Assembly (NCBI GenBank): GCA_021399435.1
Contig: JAJTUP010000002.1
Span: forward strand, 1,178,001 to 1,242,000
Source of the DNA: Diaporthe sp. PMI_573
Taxonomy: Eukaryota > Ascomycota > Sordariomycetes > Diaporthales > Diaporthaceae
DNA length: 64,000 nt
Direction of reading: 5' to 3'
Position 1 is the first letter of the stretch. Each line of letters opens with the position of its first letter. Below are positions 36,024 to 47,770 of this stretch, in pieces. The notes below the pieces were generated by a model, which was not told the origin of the DNA, made no database searches, and saw only the letters and a program-made list of their open reading frames with translations. A program made the position numbers and the translations under genes.

Positions 36024-37736
36024 ATGCCGTCTCTAATATCGCCGCACGTTCTGGGCGCCGTCGCCCTGGTGCTCTTCCTATCCCGGCTGGTGCTCACAGC
36101 TGTAAAGTCCCCCGTCCGCTCTATCCCGGGGCCGTGGTACTCCAGGTTCACGCAGGCTGTGCTCAAGTACCATACCATCCGCGGGCGGAGGATGTACTAC
36201 GTGGACGACCTGCACAGAAAGTATGGACCCATAGTCCGGATCGCCCCGGACGAGGCCGCGGTGTCCAGTCTCCCGGCCACCCAGATGATACACAAGGTGG
36301 GATCAGGGTTCAACAAGTCCTCCTTCTATGATGCTATTACCGCACAGCGTCGTGACCGTGAGCCCGGCATCTTCTCCATGCGTGGCGGGAAGCCGCACGC
36401 CGCGCGGAGGAAGCTGTTTGCCAGGCCTTTCAGCCAGAACTCTCTACAGACGAATTGGGAGTCTGTAATCCAGAGCAAGGTTCGGCTGGCCGTGAACAAG
36501 ATCCGGGACGAGGCCGGAGCCGATGGTGAGGCGGATATCCTGAAGTGGTGGACTTTGATGGCGACAGATGTCATTGCGCATCTGTCTTTCGGCGAGAGCT
36601 TCCACATGCTGGAATTGGGTCGGGTGAGTTCCAGAGGCGCACCGACATTTCCGAGATTTATAAGCCCCAAGTGCTAACGTAGTTGCCAGCAAACACCATT
36701 CATCGACGCGATGCAGGCAGCCTTGATGCTGGGAGTCATCACCAGCGAAGCCCCATTTCTGCGCTGGATTGGACCGCTTGTCCCCTTGAAGAGCGTCCAG
36801 AAGCTGTTCAGCGGAGAGGACCTCATCTTTGAACACGGTTCCGTAGCCGTACAGAACATGCGCACAGATAGTGCCAACACGCAGAACCTCTTTGGACAGA
36901 TGCTTGCCCAGGCCGATAGCCAGGAGAAGACCGACCTCACGGATGCTACTGTAAGTGAGGTTGAAAGACCTATGTAGGGTGGGGGGGGGGGCAAAGTGGA
37001 TGTCCTTTCATACCCAAGGTTTCGTTTTGTGGCATGTATGAATAGTCTGTTGACCAAATTCAAAGGTCCGCCAAGAAGCCACCAACTTCATCGTCGCCGG
37101 CTCTGACACCACAGCCGTGACCCTGACATACCTAGTCTGGGCTGTCCTCAAGAGGCCACGGCTCCAAGCTGCGCTCGAGGAGGAAGTGGCCGCACTCAGC
37201 CCCGAGCTGCTTCCGGAGGAGCTCCGACAGGCCCCGCTCATGAACAGCATCATCGACGAGGCCCTTCGCCTCTTTGGCGCCGCCCCGGGCCCACTGCCTC
37301 GTACAGTCCCTGAGGGCGGGGCCACACTGGCGGACCACTTCGTCCCCGCCGGCACGACGGTCACGACGCATGCGTACACGCTACATCGAGACCCAGACAT
37401 CTTCCCAAGGCCCCTTGAGTGAGTCTTGAAGTATCTCCCGTACATTGCCTCAAATGCTCACATTGTGTCTTTCAACACAGATTCGACGGCTGGAGATTTG
37501 TCAAGCAGCCTATGTCTGCGGTCCAGAAGGCAGCTTTCATGCCTTTCGGAGGAGGCACCCGTATCTGCATCGGTATGCATCTTGCCTATATGGAACTTCG
37601 GCTTGCCACTGCCTTGTTCTTTAGGGAATGTAAGGGGGTGAGGCTGAGCGCAAAGACGACGGAGGATGTAATGGAGATGGCCGAGACTTTCCTTATTGCG
37701 CCCAAGGGCCACTTTTGTAAGGTTGTGCTGAGTTAG
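36024..37736 (+). CDS. Cytochrome P450 monooxygenase
   Basis: Microsomal heme-thiolate monooxygenase. Exons 36024-36623, 36690-36950, 37066-37418, 37481-37736; 489 residues. An N-terminal anchor helix (HVLGAVALVLFLSRLVLTAV) is followed by the Pro-rich hinge IPGPWYSRF. The I-helix reads ATNFIVAGSDTTAVTLTY (A/G-G-x-D-T-T), the ExxR pair is in IIDEALRLF, and the heme loop FGGGTRICIG places the cysteine thiolate at C434. Introns of 66, 115 and 62 nt were set by restoring these motifs (DATVRQEATNF, RPLEFDGWRF). The second contains an 11-base G run. The general type resembles class-II fungal P450s active on secondary metabolites or xenobiotics; no substrate is implied. No polyketide, peptide or terpene synthase is nearby in the window. 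Confidence 0.92.
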
Positions 37737-40700
37737 TTGCTCTGTCTGATGAACGACGTCTGTAAGATCAATACGTCTAGTCACACTCGGGAACAATTCG
37801 TACAGAATAAATCGCTATTCGGCCCGTATTAAGTACGACTATTTTGCATCATAGTGCCTTTCAAAAAATTACGGAATTCCATAGGCCAGCTTGTCACGTG
37901 AGATATCGGAACAAATGTGAACCTGTGACTGAAACACATCATTTTCGCATTACAGCAGTCGAGGACTTGACTGATAGACTTGATCCTCCTTACCCCAAAG
38001 TCGCGAGGCCATGATGGTGTTCTGTTTAGACATCTAGTGTGATTTTATTCACATCTCACAAGTCACTATGACCACACAAACATTGAGAACCTGCTCCTAG
38101 AGGCTTAATCATGCTATACTAAAAAGACATAGCCGCCTTGTAGAATAGCAAGGAACCGCCTCAGCTCAAACTTCCGCTGGACTGCTGGCTGACGTCAAGG
38201 GCGACAGCGCCGCACATCCTTGGCTTCAAGGAGAAAACCTACGTATACCAAAGCCAGCTGTGGTGGGTCCACCATGTCCCCCACGTTGAGGTGGCCGCAA
38301 ATGGATTTGCTGACGCACTTTGTGCATACGGAGGGCACTACGACACAATGGCTAAGAGAGGGATGAATTGCCGGAGGAAACTGTTGCCTGACCTAAGGGA
38401 CACCCTGCAATTACGCCAAGCTGGTGACAGCGTGGTGTAGCTAATGCAAGAGACGCGGAAATAGTTCGTGGCACGGTACATAATGTAGGTGGAGCACGGC
38501 AAATGACATGCACAGTAGGTGAGCTATTGCCTATGTCGGTAAGTCAGAGGTGAGACTGCAGCATCACTGCTTCATAACTTGAAGATCAACCTGAGCGAGG
38601 CTGCGTGTCTACGTGGGTGTGCTGACCCTGGCTCAGGACCTGGCTTCAATAAGCCTTTGTTTACTTTCCGACGTTTCTGACCTGAGTACCCGAGAACAGT
38701 AGTACACTCTTTCCCTCTAGTGATTTCAGATGTTGCCAGACATTCTCCCCCGAGTGCGCAATTTGGCTCGGGCGCCGACGCTTCTAGCCTCAACCTGCAT
38801 GCGTTGCGCCGAGCCTGCAAGACGACAGAAGGTTACGTCCGCAGCAGATGAATCATAAATGTGATGTTGTTGCGTCACCTGGGTCGAAAGTTACATTGAG
38901 AATCTGCACCTGAATTGATCAACGGAGAAAATGTGTCCTACCGAAAGGCAAATGTGACAAGTCTTGGCGCCAACACAAGCTTTTCGGTAGCTTGAGTCAA
39001 TGATCATCTGAGCCTCAAGTGTAACAACTATACCATGTGGCTCTTTGACACAATGTGATAGGTGTCCGAGCCCAGTTTGTGTTGAAAGACACAAGTCTGA
39101 GCTTTGACGGGCAGAGTTGTCCAAGAGTTGCTCACGGTCGCCGAGAATCTGCAATAGAAGAGCGTCGTCGTACGGTGTATGTGTGTACTTTATAAATAAG
39201 AGGAAGGGTGCTATTCCCCGAGCACAAGGTTCGCCGGCCGGCGGCAGACAAGGTTTTGAGGCGCCCGATTGACTTTGACTTTGCCGCGTTGATTGGGTCC
39301 ACGTTGGTCAAAACGCGGAGAAGTGAGAGGTCGACTTGGGATGATATTTCACCCAGAGAGAATCATTGGTGCGCAGTCTAGATTCAATGAGGCCGGCATC
39401 CGCTCGGCGAGAAGAATGGAAGTTGAGGCACGAGGAGCGTGCTGGCCTGGTGCGACACCAGGTCAATTCTCGGCAGGTCACTCTTGTTGGACGTGACAGT
39501 CGGTGTAAGGTGAAGAACAAGCACGCAGCCGAATGCCGGTCTCGAGAGAAACAACACGAAGGGATCCTTGAGTCTCCCGAGGCAAATAGGTGGTTAGTCA
39601 TTTACATGTGAGGGGACACAGCGCAACGTCTGGTTTCCGCCGGCCTGAATGTTGCTCAACGGGAAACGCGGCACTCAACTGCGGAACCCTGCGCGAGCAG
39701 CATCGAGAGTTGCCTAGATGGACTCCGAGGCGGAGTAGATTGTGACACAACGATGTGTGAAGCGGATGGCATGTCGGGCATACATTTTCGTGCTGATCAT
39801 GTGTATGAGCTGGGTTGGCACATAATGCTGGAACCAGGCAATACCTTTCTGACTGCCACGCCGTTGCTCTGGCTAAACACGAAAACAAGGACGCGGGTTA
39901 CAGTTGCAGTCGATGGCCGGCGGTCGGCACGAGTAGCTTAAGATCACCCGGGATGACCTTGTTGTAGGGCTTAAGATCGACGAGACCCGATGGACCCTGA
40001 AAGGGGCAAGTCCAATTCCTTGGCAAGCTGCAACCATTAACGACGCCCCTATTATCACAGGCCTAAGCGACAGATGCTTCTGCCCACGCCATACACCAGT
40101 GAGCGCTCTGCAAACAACAGCCTGTCGAATTCTTGTCGGGACAGCTAGCTTGCCATGGTCATGGCTAGAAACAAAGTCAGGTCGGCTGGTGTGCGCGGAG
40201 TAGCGGGCAGGAGTGCGGCGTTTCTTATCACGGCGCAAATGGCAGACGTCGTTTCAGGCTGCAGCTACGAGGGGCCTCAAAGGCCATACGAGGGTTCTCG
40301 GAATTTCTGTGAGGCATTGCAAGCACCGTAAGGCCGATTTCCTCGAGTCGGAGGTTTGGGACGAGACACAAACGGATGCCCAGGCGGTAGTTCTAGGCGT
40401 TTGGCGTGGTGAAACGTGAAACGCCGAGTGTTCGTCAGCATAGAAGCTCTCTTCGGATGAGATTGCTGCCAGATAGATCTGAAGGGCGAAAATGCGTCCA
40501 GAACCTGTCCCGGCACGGGTGAGATTGAAGCGCAAGCGAGGGAACAGCTCAAACCTTGAAAGCCTCAGGTCGCACAACCCGTGCATCACCAACGGCCATT
40601 TGGAAGACGGGGTTCTCGAGGCTGCGGTGGCCCGCAAGTCCGTCAGTCCGTCAGTCCGTCAGTCCGTCAGTCCGTCAGTCCGTCAGCCCCGTCCCGTCGG

Positions 40701-43671
40701 GCAGCTGCTGCTCGTTCAGAATGGTTCCTGTGCCCCGCCGAGATGCACCAGATAGGAATGAGGAAGCACATGAGCAGCAACGAATGCCCGAGCTGGGTTG
40801 CAGCTGCAACGCCGGCTTGGAGGTGTTGGAAGAAGGGCGATGCATATGATTTGGTGGATAAGATGCCGAGGTAGATTGCAGTAAGAAGTCGTTGGCCGGC
40901 TAAGTTGACGTGCTGAGCCGCCAGGGCGCATCTGGCAGCCGCGATTGGACGGCGACTGGAGGCATGGCTCTCCACCTGAGGCAGTGGACTGGCTGCCTCT
41001 CTGGCCCCTGAATGCGAAAACCATTGGTGCTGCAGGGGTTGGAGATAATCAACCTTGACGATAACGCCGGGCTTCTTATGCGCGGGAAACCTCGTCCGCC
41101 CTGGAAGACCTGGTATGTAGACTACCAAGCTGCGAAGAGTCATACCACAGTAGATTGGTACATGCACATACATGCACATGCAGCAGGACGGGTGCCGGCA
41201 CACACCAAGCAAACCAGCAACAAATAAACATGCTTAGGCAGGACCGCACGCCCGGACACGGTGGTGGGGGATAAATTGCTTTGGCGGTCTTGATGGGTGG
41301 GCGATGGAACGCTGATTCTCTCCGAGCTTGACAAGTCACCGTCTGCGTGTCCACCCGCGAGAGCGAGGAAGCCAGTGGGTGACCAGCTACAGCAGTGCAG
41401 GAATGACGATGTGTCCCCGTGTGCCCAGGCATATGTGGTTCCGGCGAACGATCCAGGCCACGATCGTCGTCGGAACGAGTCAAAAGTAGGGTCGATTTCT
41501 CCATCTCGCCTGGCAGACAGTAGACAGAATTGACACTGACAGAAAGGCGTGCCTGGCGTGCTGGATCGGAGAATTAGTCGAGGCATGTGGGCCATGGCAC
41601 GCTGCTACCAAGTATATCCCGCTCGTCTCAGCAACCCTCGGGGCGGCGGCGGCAGTGCAGCTCGGAAACCTGTATATCTACAACCGCAGGCTGGCCCGAC
41701 CCCTTGTGTGCATCGCAGCTCCCCTTGGTCCCCCAGTCCCCTTGGTCGGGGGCATGGGGGCATGGGGGCAGGGGGGTTTACTGTGTTGTATGCGCTTGAA
41801 CTTGGGAGATTGGACTCCTGAGGCTCAGTCAGCCCAACATCGGGAGTGGCTTCCCGCTTGTTGCTCCTGCCTTTCGGGATGCGAGGAAGGAGCCGTTTCA
41901 CTTGTCCCGAAGGGGGAAGAGCAAAGTTGGCAGTAGGGCCCCCAAGACATGGCTAGCGCAGGTACCAGCTGCGGAAGCTGTCCAGTGCCCGCCCACCATG
42001 CCACCTTTACCTGTCCCGGATTGAATTACCCACACCTGCCTAGGCCTGTGTGGGTCCACGGGTTACCAACCAACCTGCCAACCTGCCAACCCGACTCGAG
42101 AATGCGGCGGCGACTTCACCCCATTCACCCTATCGCCCCAGCGCCCCAAGTTAAAAGTTGCAGGCAAGGATCGGGCAGCCTCTCAAGGTTGGAAGGCACG
42201 GGGTGCAGTCGAGCTATGCAGGAGCAACAAGGTTGGGCCATCGGGCCTTGCCCCGTCAGTCAAGCCGAGATCTGATCTGAGTTCCATTCCACCCACAGAT
42301 CCTCTCTGCCTCTCTGCCCGCCCAGCAGCCCAGCCATCACAGGCCCCAGCCAGACAACATGCAGCTGTTTGCAGGGTGAGCTTGGATCGCCTCCGTCCCA
42401 ACTTTATTAGATGCCAGCCTGCATGCCGAGAACAACCTCTGCGCGCCGAGTGCCAGGGGCCGAGAATGCTGACAGGGATCTGCTCTCAACATCTTCCCTG
42501 CCCGGTGCCAACAGCAAGTATCGATCCGTGTAATCGACGGTTCGTCCCTTTCTTACGCGTTTCCTCTGCAGTCTTATGCGCGCCACCTGTTTGGTCCCCG
42601 GCTCCTGGTCCTCTCCTTTTTCGCTCGGAGCTGAAGAATGGGGAGAAAAAGGAAAGGGAGATAAGACACATTGGCTCGCGAACAAGACCGTAGCAGCACC
42701 TCGCTCGTGAGGGCATCGACAGAGAGCCCACAAACACCCAGACAAACTGGACAATGTTGGACTCTGCACACCACAGACGTCCTCGCCCGCCCCGCTCTCA
42801 TGTCTGCTCCATAGCTGCTCTATTCCGAGTTCTCGACTCAACCGCCCTTGTCTCGGCGCCCACGCACAGCCTCGGGATTGGGTCGTTCACCAGCGTGTCG
42901 TTTCATCTCCATCGGCCTTGACACCCACTCCCAATTTCCCAATCAAGAGCCGCCAGCAAACTCCCCTGTCACCACCTACTACTACTACGTATCTACACTA
43001 GCGCACAATGTCGCCACGGCAGACAGCACTAGAGTATTTTATTCCTCCTTCACGGGGACCACTCTTTTTCAGATCGGAAATGTCCACACGCGCTGGGATC
43101 AGGGATGCCCTCTGATTCCCACCTTCGCGTGGCATGTGCCGGCATGCGCCAGCAACAGGGTGGGTTCCATTCCCGTGTCGACACTTGCCCACCACCTTTG
43201 CCCCCGGGCGCTTCCCCTATCCACCCTTCCCTGTATCCAGAATAAAAACTCGTGCCGACCCAGTTGCGGTCCCTTCTTGTGCTCCCAGCCCGTTATTATT
43301 GATACCTTCGTTTTCCCTGCTTCGCCTGCTGAGCAACGGCACCTTTCTTCACAAGCTTACCTCTCCACATTCTTTTCTATTTCACCCCGTTGCCCTGGTC
43401 ATATCAGATCGCCAACCTCTTTGCCACTCTTTTCTTCTCATACAGCAGAGCTACAGGGCATATATATATATACATACAATTATATATACACACACAAACG
43501 CCTTTCAAGCTTCTTGTTGGTCCACACGTAGCAAGTCTACCGCACCGGCCTTTACCAATATACGAAACATCTCTTCTGTATCTCGCTGGTTCACCTCGGC
43601 CTGCCGTTACCACCAGTATCTGTAGACCCAGCGTCCAGAAAAAATTTACCAAAGAGGCACACACGTCCAAC
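37737..43671. other. Six-kilobase region without recognisable genes
   Basis: I read both strands for coding structure and found only short, biased frames. The segment contains an octamer tandem array at 40638-40685. From about 42300 on it carries CT-rich tracts and, at 43459-43498, an AT/AC microsatellite-like run (ATATATATAC...ACACACAA). The last kilobase or more is probably the leader and promoter of the GH16 gene. Unannotated non-coding RNAs are possible but not visible. Confidence 0.5.
40638..40685 (+). repeat. Octamer tandem repeat, (GTCCGTCA)x6
   Basis: Six perfect head-to-tail copies of the 8-base unit GTCCGTCA, followed by a degenerate continuation (GCCCCGTCCCG). The perfect identity suggests recent slippage expansion. 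It lies in non-coding DNA; because eight is not a multiple of three, it opens several frames encoding Ser/Val/Arg/Gln repeats, which explains the spurious frames around it. Confidence 0.95.
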
Positions 43672-44612
43672 ATGCGCGTCCAAGCAACAACCTTCGCGGC
43701 CGCGGTGCTTCCCGCACTTGTCGCCGCAGTCGAAGCCCCTACATTAAACGGCTTGAATCTCATCTGGTCCGACTCCTTTGCCGGTAACGCCGGTGACGCT
43801 GTGGACACATCCAAGTGGGATATTGCTCAAGGTGGGTTGAACTTTTCCCTTGCTTGGTTACAAACCAGGACAGCTTGCTTTTGTGGTTCATTCAAATCAG
43901 ATACTTGATACTGACAGGATGTTTAGCCATCGACACCAACCAGGAGCTTCAAAGCTACACCGACGCGAGCTCCAACTTGCAAATCTCCGGCGGCGGCACG
44001 GTGCAGTTCGTCCCTGTCAAGTCTGCCTCAGGACACTGGACCTCGGGGCGCATCGAGTCCAAGGCAACATGGACACCAGCACCTGGGCAGATCATGCAAG
44101 TCGAGGCGTCTGCCCGGCTCGGTGACGCGCCAGCAGCCCAAGCTCAAGGAATGTGGCCAGCAATCTGGATGATGGGAGACAGTATCCACCACGGAACCGA
44201 GTGGCCAGCGTGCGGCGAGATCGACATCTTCGAGACGGTCAACAAGGCCGGCGCAGTGTATGGCACATTGCACTGCACCGCTGACGCATGCCGGCCCAAC
44301 GGATCGGAAGGCCTGCAGGGGACCACAGCTATCGACAACGATTGGCACTCATATGCTGTCAAGATTGACAGGACAAGCAACGACTGGACCACCGAGTCAA
44401 TCTCATTCATGAAAGATGGGGTGTCGTATTTCACCGTCACCGGAGCAGCCATCGGCGACCAGGCTGTCTGGGCTACGCTGGCTCACTCACCACTCTACTT
44501 GATCATGAACGTTGCAGTGGGCGGTACATGGCCAGGTAACCCCAACGCGGACAGCCTGGCTGGCTACGGCAACATGCTCGAGGTCGAGTACGCTGCAGTC
44601 TACTCCAGCTAG
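43672..44612 (+). CDS. Glycoside hydrolase family 16 (secreted beta-glucanase/transglycosylase type)
   Basis: Secreted enzyme acting on beta-glucans. Exons 43672-43831 and 43927-44612; 281 residues. A signal peptide (MRVQATTFAAAVLPALVAAVEA) precedes the jelly-roll domain. The catalytic motif E-I-D-I-F-E is E151 (nucleophile), D153 and E156 (acid/base), inside ACGEIDIFETV. Flanking GH16 landmarks are LQSYTDASSNLQISGG, SGRIESKATW, GMWPAIWMMG and LIMNVAVGGTWPG. The 95-nt intron has donor GTGGGT; I used the TTTAG acceptor, giving IAQAIDTNQEL. An ACAG acceptor nine bases earlier is also in frame and would add three residues. The domain ends at VEYAAVYSS with a TAG. A long open Ser/Thr/Pro-rich frame continues in the same phase after this stop. 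Confidence 0.9.
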
Positions 44613-45329
44613 GAACTCGCCGACCTTTCACCCGGCGAAAACAGCGGCGCTCACACCCCTGCTCCCTCTGAGGCACCCTCCAGCCCTTCCAATTCCGGTC
44701 TTCCAATATCACTAGTTCCACCAACACCATCACCTACTTCTCTATCGCCATCTCCCGCTGGCACAACAAGCTTCAGCATGCCAGCCTCACCAATGAGCAC
44801 CAACGTCGCTACTCCGTCGAGTGAGGGGTCAACGCCTGCGACGGCGACTCCCACCGTTACTGTGCTCCCGCTACCCAATGGCAACAGCGGGAACTTCACC
44901 CTGGATCCTCCCACTGGGAACAACTCGAATCCGGCTTACATTCCTGGTGTAAACGGTCTCGGCTCAGTTTCAGCTGGGGCGAGATCCGTGTACCCAGCCT
45001 TCGGCTTCGGTCCCATTTTGAGATGGATGAGGGAGAGGAAGCTCGCACTGCTCCCTCTCTCGCCAAACCACAAATGTCTGGGTCTCCAAGACAGACACAA
45101 GTTCGACACACAGTCTTTACCACTTGACCGGGCGTACGGCGACACAAGTTCGCTTTGGGGAACGTTAAACAAAACCTGGACAGCGACTTGGGACAACGGT
45201 TTTGGATTTGAGCGCACACAAATGACACCCGCGTCATTTTTTTCTGACACATTGTTTGGGCTGTCCTCTGTGGCCCTTCGGCTGGCATTGCCTGTGTTGC
45301 CATACTTGTTGGTGCAACAAATATTATGA
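44613..45329 (+). pseudogene. Open Ser/Thr/Pro-rich frame downstream of, and in phase with, the GH16 stop codon
   Basis: After the TAG at 44610-44612 the same reading frame stays open for 238 codons to 45329. The first 110 codons encode typical linker sequence (HTPAPSEAPSSPSNSG, PSPTSLSPSPAGTT, TPATATPTVTVLPLPNG), with third-position bias like a coding region. The end is hydrophobic (SSVALRLALPVLPYLL), as in a GPI-attachment signal. Many fungal GH16 wall enzymes have exactly this layout. It may be a tail lost to a nonsense change, a read-through product, or a sequence error; the middle part is less coding-like and might hide an intron. Confidence 0.5.
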
Positions 45330-46298
45330 GCGACGACCAACTGATTTTGGATATACCTCTTTGCTACTACCCGGATAGATACCACTTCTACTGTACATAC
45401 ATTTAGTGATTATTGAGCAACTAGATACCATTCACATTGCTGCCTTCTACCTAAGAGCCTCTCACTTGACTTGACTTGACGTAACGTTCCTATAAAGCCC
45501 ATTTTGGCATGTAAACGGCTTTCAGCGTCTCGCCTGGCCGAATTGACCAGACATCGGAACTGTGCCCCAAATGACAACCCAGCCGACCTTGGAAGACCGG
45601 GTTGTACTCGAGCATCTCAAAAAAACATCCTTCTCGTGCACTTGATTTTCACTAGTTACCTCAGCTGTCAGGTCCAGAGTGCCGAGTCATATGGTGCATA
45701 GAGCTGCGGGAACGGTGCCGAAGGATCAGAGCGTCGGAGAGAATATTCCTTCCCATGCTAGGATACCTAGCCAAGATGCCAGGGGATGGCTGTCAAAGCG
45801 GACTCCTTCTCCAACAAAAACTGCTCAGCCTTGACAAGGCTGAGAACCCCAGCTCGTGCACTGTGGGGTATCGATTTTGGCCCCCAACGGAATCCCCAAG
45901 ACGGGTCCCATCTGCCTACCAGGCCCGTGGATGAGATCGACCGTGCAAATTAAGACCTTTCAATGCTGCGCAATTACCTGCCGAGTGCGCCTATGGTTCC
46001 TCTGCACCTGGCGACTCACTTGAAGCCGTTCAAACACAGGCTAAGCCTGCGCTCCCCTTCTGGCGGAGCTCTATCGCTCTGTATCAAGGATCTACCGGCT
46101 GCCTAGGATCCCCCTGGGTAGCCGTTGCTAGTCCTACGTATGCCCTACCGCCACGCTTGCAATAGTGCAACCCGCAAAGGCGGCCGCATTCTGCGAGAAA
46201 AGTAGAGCCCAGCAAGGGCTTGGACTGAAGACATGCGTCTGACGGCAGTGCGGTTCTGCTGTGTCGGAGCAATATGACCAAGTCATCATATATCCCTG
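45330..46298. other. Intergenic
   Basis: Nearly 1 kb between convergent genes. A short CTTGA direct repeat occurs at about 45467-45480. No gene is seen. Confidence 0.5.
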
Positions 46299-47191
46299 TC
46301 ATGGCAGGGCAGCCTGATCCATCACCTCGCCCAGCTGCACGAGCGTCTTCTCATAGACCCTCGCCACGTCCATGTAAAGCTCATCGTCAGGGTCCTCCCA
46401 ATTGGGATCGACGAACCCAGTGCTCTCGGCGGCGCTGTAGTCACCCTCGGTGTCGGTCTCAGCCTCCGTGATCTCCTTCTCGGTATCCTCTTCGGTCTCG
46501 TCCTCATCACCGCTGCCGCCGTTCTCGTCAGGCTGCTTGCTCATAACGTCCACGATCACCACGCGCGTCTGCTCCACGATGCTCTTGCAGCGGACCATGT
46601 CGGTCTTGCTGATGACACCCCGGATGCCGTTCTCGAATCCGGGCAGCGTCTCCTTAGTGTCGGCGTCTTGGCCGGCCAGGAGGCTGGCGAAGCAGTAGTC
46701 GAGCTTGCTCAGGGTCGTGAATAAGGGCTCGGGCTGCGGCGGGAACTTTGTGACCCACTCGGTAAACTCGTTCGCGATGTTTAGGAGGTAGGGGATCTGG
46801 AGTGCGGCTATGAGTAGTGGTAGAGTTAGCTATGTGCAGCGTCGCGCGATTCGAGAAATCAGGTGATCTTACGCGTGCCCGAAAGCCATAGGATGTCCAG
46901 CAGCGCCTCGACGTCCTTGCAGAGCTCCGCAACGGTCTTGTATCCTACGATGTCGTCGCCCGGTTTGGCAACCACGGATTTCTTGACGAAGCGCCTTTGT
47001 ATGTGCATCAGCTGGTTGTCGACGTACGCGCGGATCGTCTGCTCCTTGGCCGAGCCCGAGCGCAAGGGGTGGGACCTGGGATGCGGCAGGCCGGATGCAG
47101 GGCGATTCGAGGATCCGCTGGGCGCAGGCGATGGGAGAGGGTGCTGGGGGAGAAAGCCTCCCGGCCCAGAGGAGTTGGACGCGTCAGCCAT
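46299..47191 (-). CDS. Conserved filamentous-fungal protein with acidic C-terminal region, function unknown
   Basis: Exons 47191-46873 and 46807-46299 (65-nt intron, donor GTAAGA, acceptor ATAG, CTAAC branch); 275 residues. A Pro/Ser-rich N-terminus (MADASNSSGPGGFLPQH...) is followed by a helical domain: IRAYVDNQLMHIQRRFVKK, VGYKTVAELCKDVEALLDILWLSGT, ALQIPYLLNIANEF, LSKLDYCFASLLAGQD and a basic VRCKSIVEQTRVVIVDVM. Then comes an acidic stretch with many Glu/Asp/Thr, and a final MDVARVYEKTLVQLGEVM. I recall similar ascomycete proteins labelled as a meiotic recombination protein (DMC1), but no RecA-type Walker motifs are present, so I do not use that name. Its start codon is 314 bp from the divergent Tom6-like gene. 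Confidence 0.72.
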
Positions 47192-47505
47192 TCTCGATAC
47201 TGGTTGATAGGGTTCTATGTCGTATCTCGGGTTTCCATTGCATTTTCCGGGCTGGGTGTTGTAGAGGTTGGCGTGGTCGCAATACGGCGCCGGCCCCGAG
47301 AGCGGCTCGAGGATGACATTGGTGGAGTCCCGGCCCCACCCAAGCTCTTCGAGCCGCAGCGCGGGAGACTTGCCGCGGGTCCTTAGCGCCAAAAATTCCA
47401 CAGCGTACTGACGTCGGCTCCCGTCGACTTTTCGCGACCGACCTTCCTCCTGCCGCTCCCATCGCCGTCGCAGAACACATAGCATCACGTCATTCAACAG
47501 CCAAG
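47192..47505. promoter_or_regulatory. Short bidirectional promoter
   Basis: Only 314 bp separate the start codons of two divergent genes (the 275-residue protein and the Tom6-like gene). No TATA box is obvious. The compact arrangement implies shared promoter elements. Confidence 0.5.
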
Positions 47506-47770
47506 ATGCCGCCCAAGAAGGTCTACATTCAGCCCGCCAGCTCGCGCCGGCAACCCAAGGGCTTTTTCGCGTCCACCTACGACTCCCTGACGTCGCCCGA
47601 GAACTCTTCGATGGTCAAGGCCATCGCTTCGTTTGGAGTGAGTTTGCTGCCCTCCGCCCCGGCTGTGCCCCCAACTGGATCTCTCTCTCGCTTCGGAAAG
47701 CTAATTTGATCTCTAGGTCGGCGTCACTTTCCTCGCAAGCTCGTGGGGCGAGTTCCTGCTTCCTCCGTAA
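47506..47770 (+). CDS. TOM6: Tom6-like small subunit of the mitochondrial outer-membrane translocase
   Basis: Tiny two-exon gene: 47506-47637 and 47717-47770, 61 residues. The 79-nt intron (GTGAGT...CTCTAG) joins AIASFG to VGVTFLASSW. The protein has a basic N-terminus (MPPKKVYIQPASSRRQPKGF), a polar middle (STYDSLTSPENSSMVK) and one C-terminal membrane helix (AIASFGVGVTFLASSWGEFLLPP). This layout and size match fungal Tom6, a tail-anchored component that stabilises the TOM import pore. The name rests on remembered family resemblance, mainly the SPEN...V...FG...F..SSW.E.LLP pattern, so another small tail-anchored protein is possible. Confidence 0.62.

Noticed and set aside
31101..37736. Secondary-metabolite cluster made of alcohol dehydrogenase, transporter and P450
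   Set aside because: No backbone synthase or pathway regulator is in the window, and PTR2 is a general nutrient transporter; adjacency alone is not enough.
46299..47191. Calling this gene a DMC1 recombinase
   Set aside because: I recall relatives carrying that label, but the protein has no RecA-fold Walker A/B motifs and is too short.
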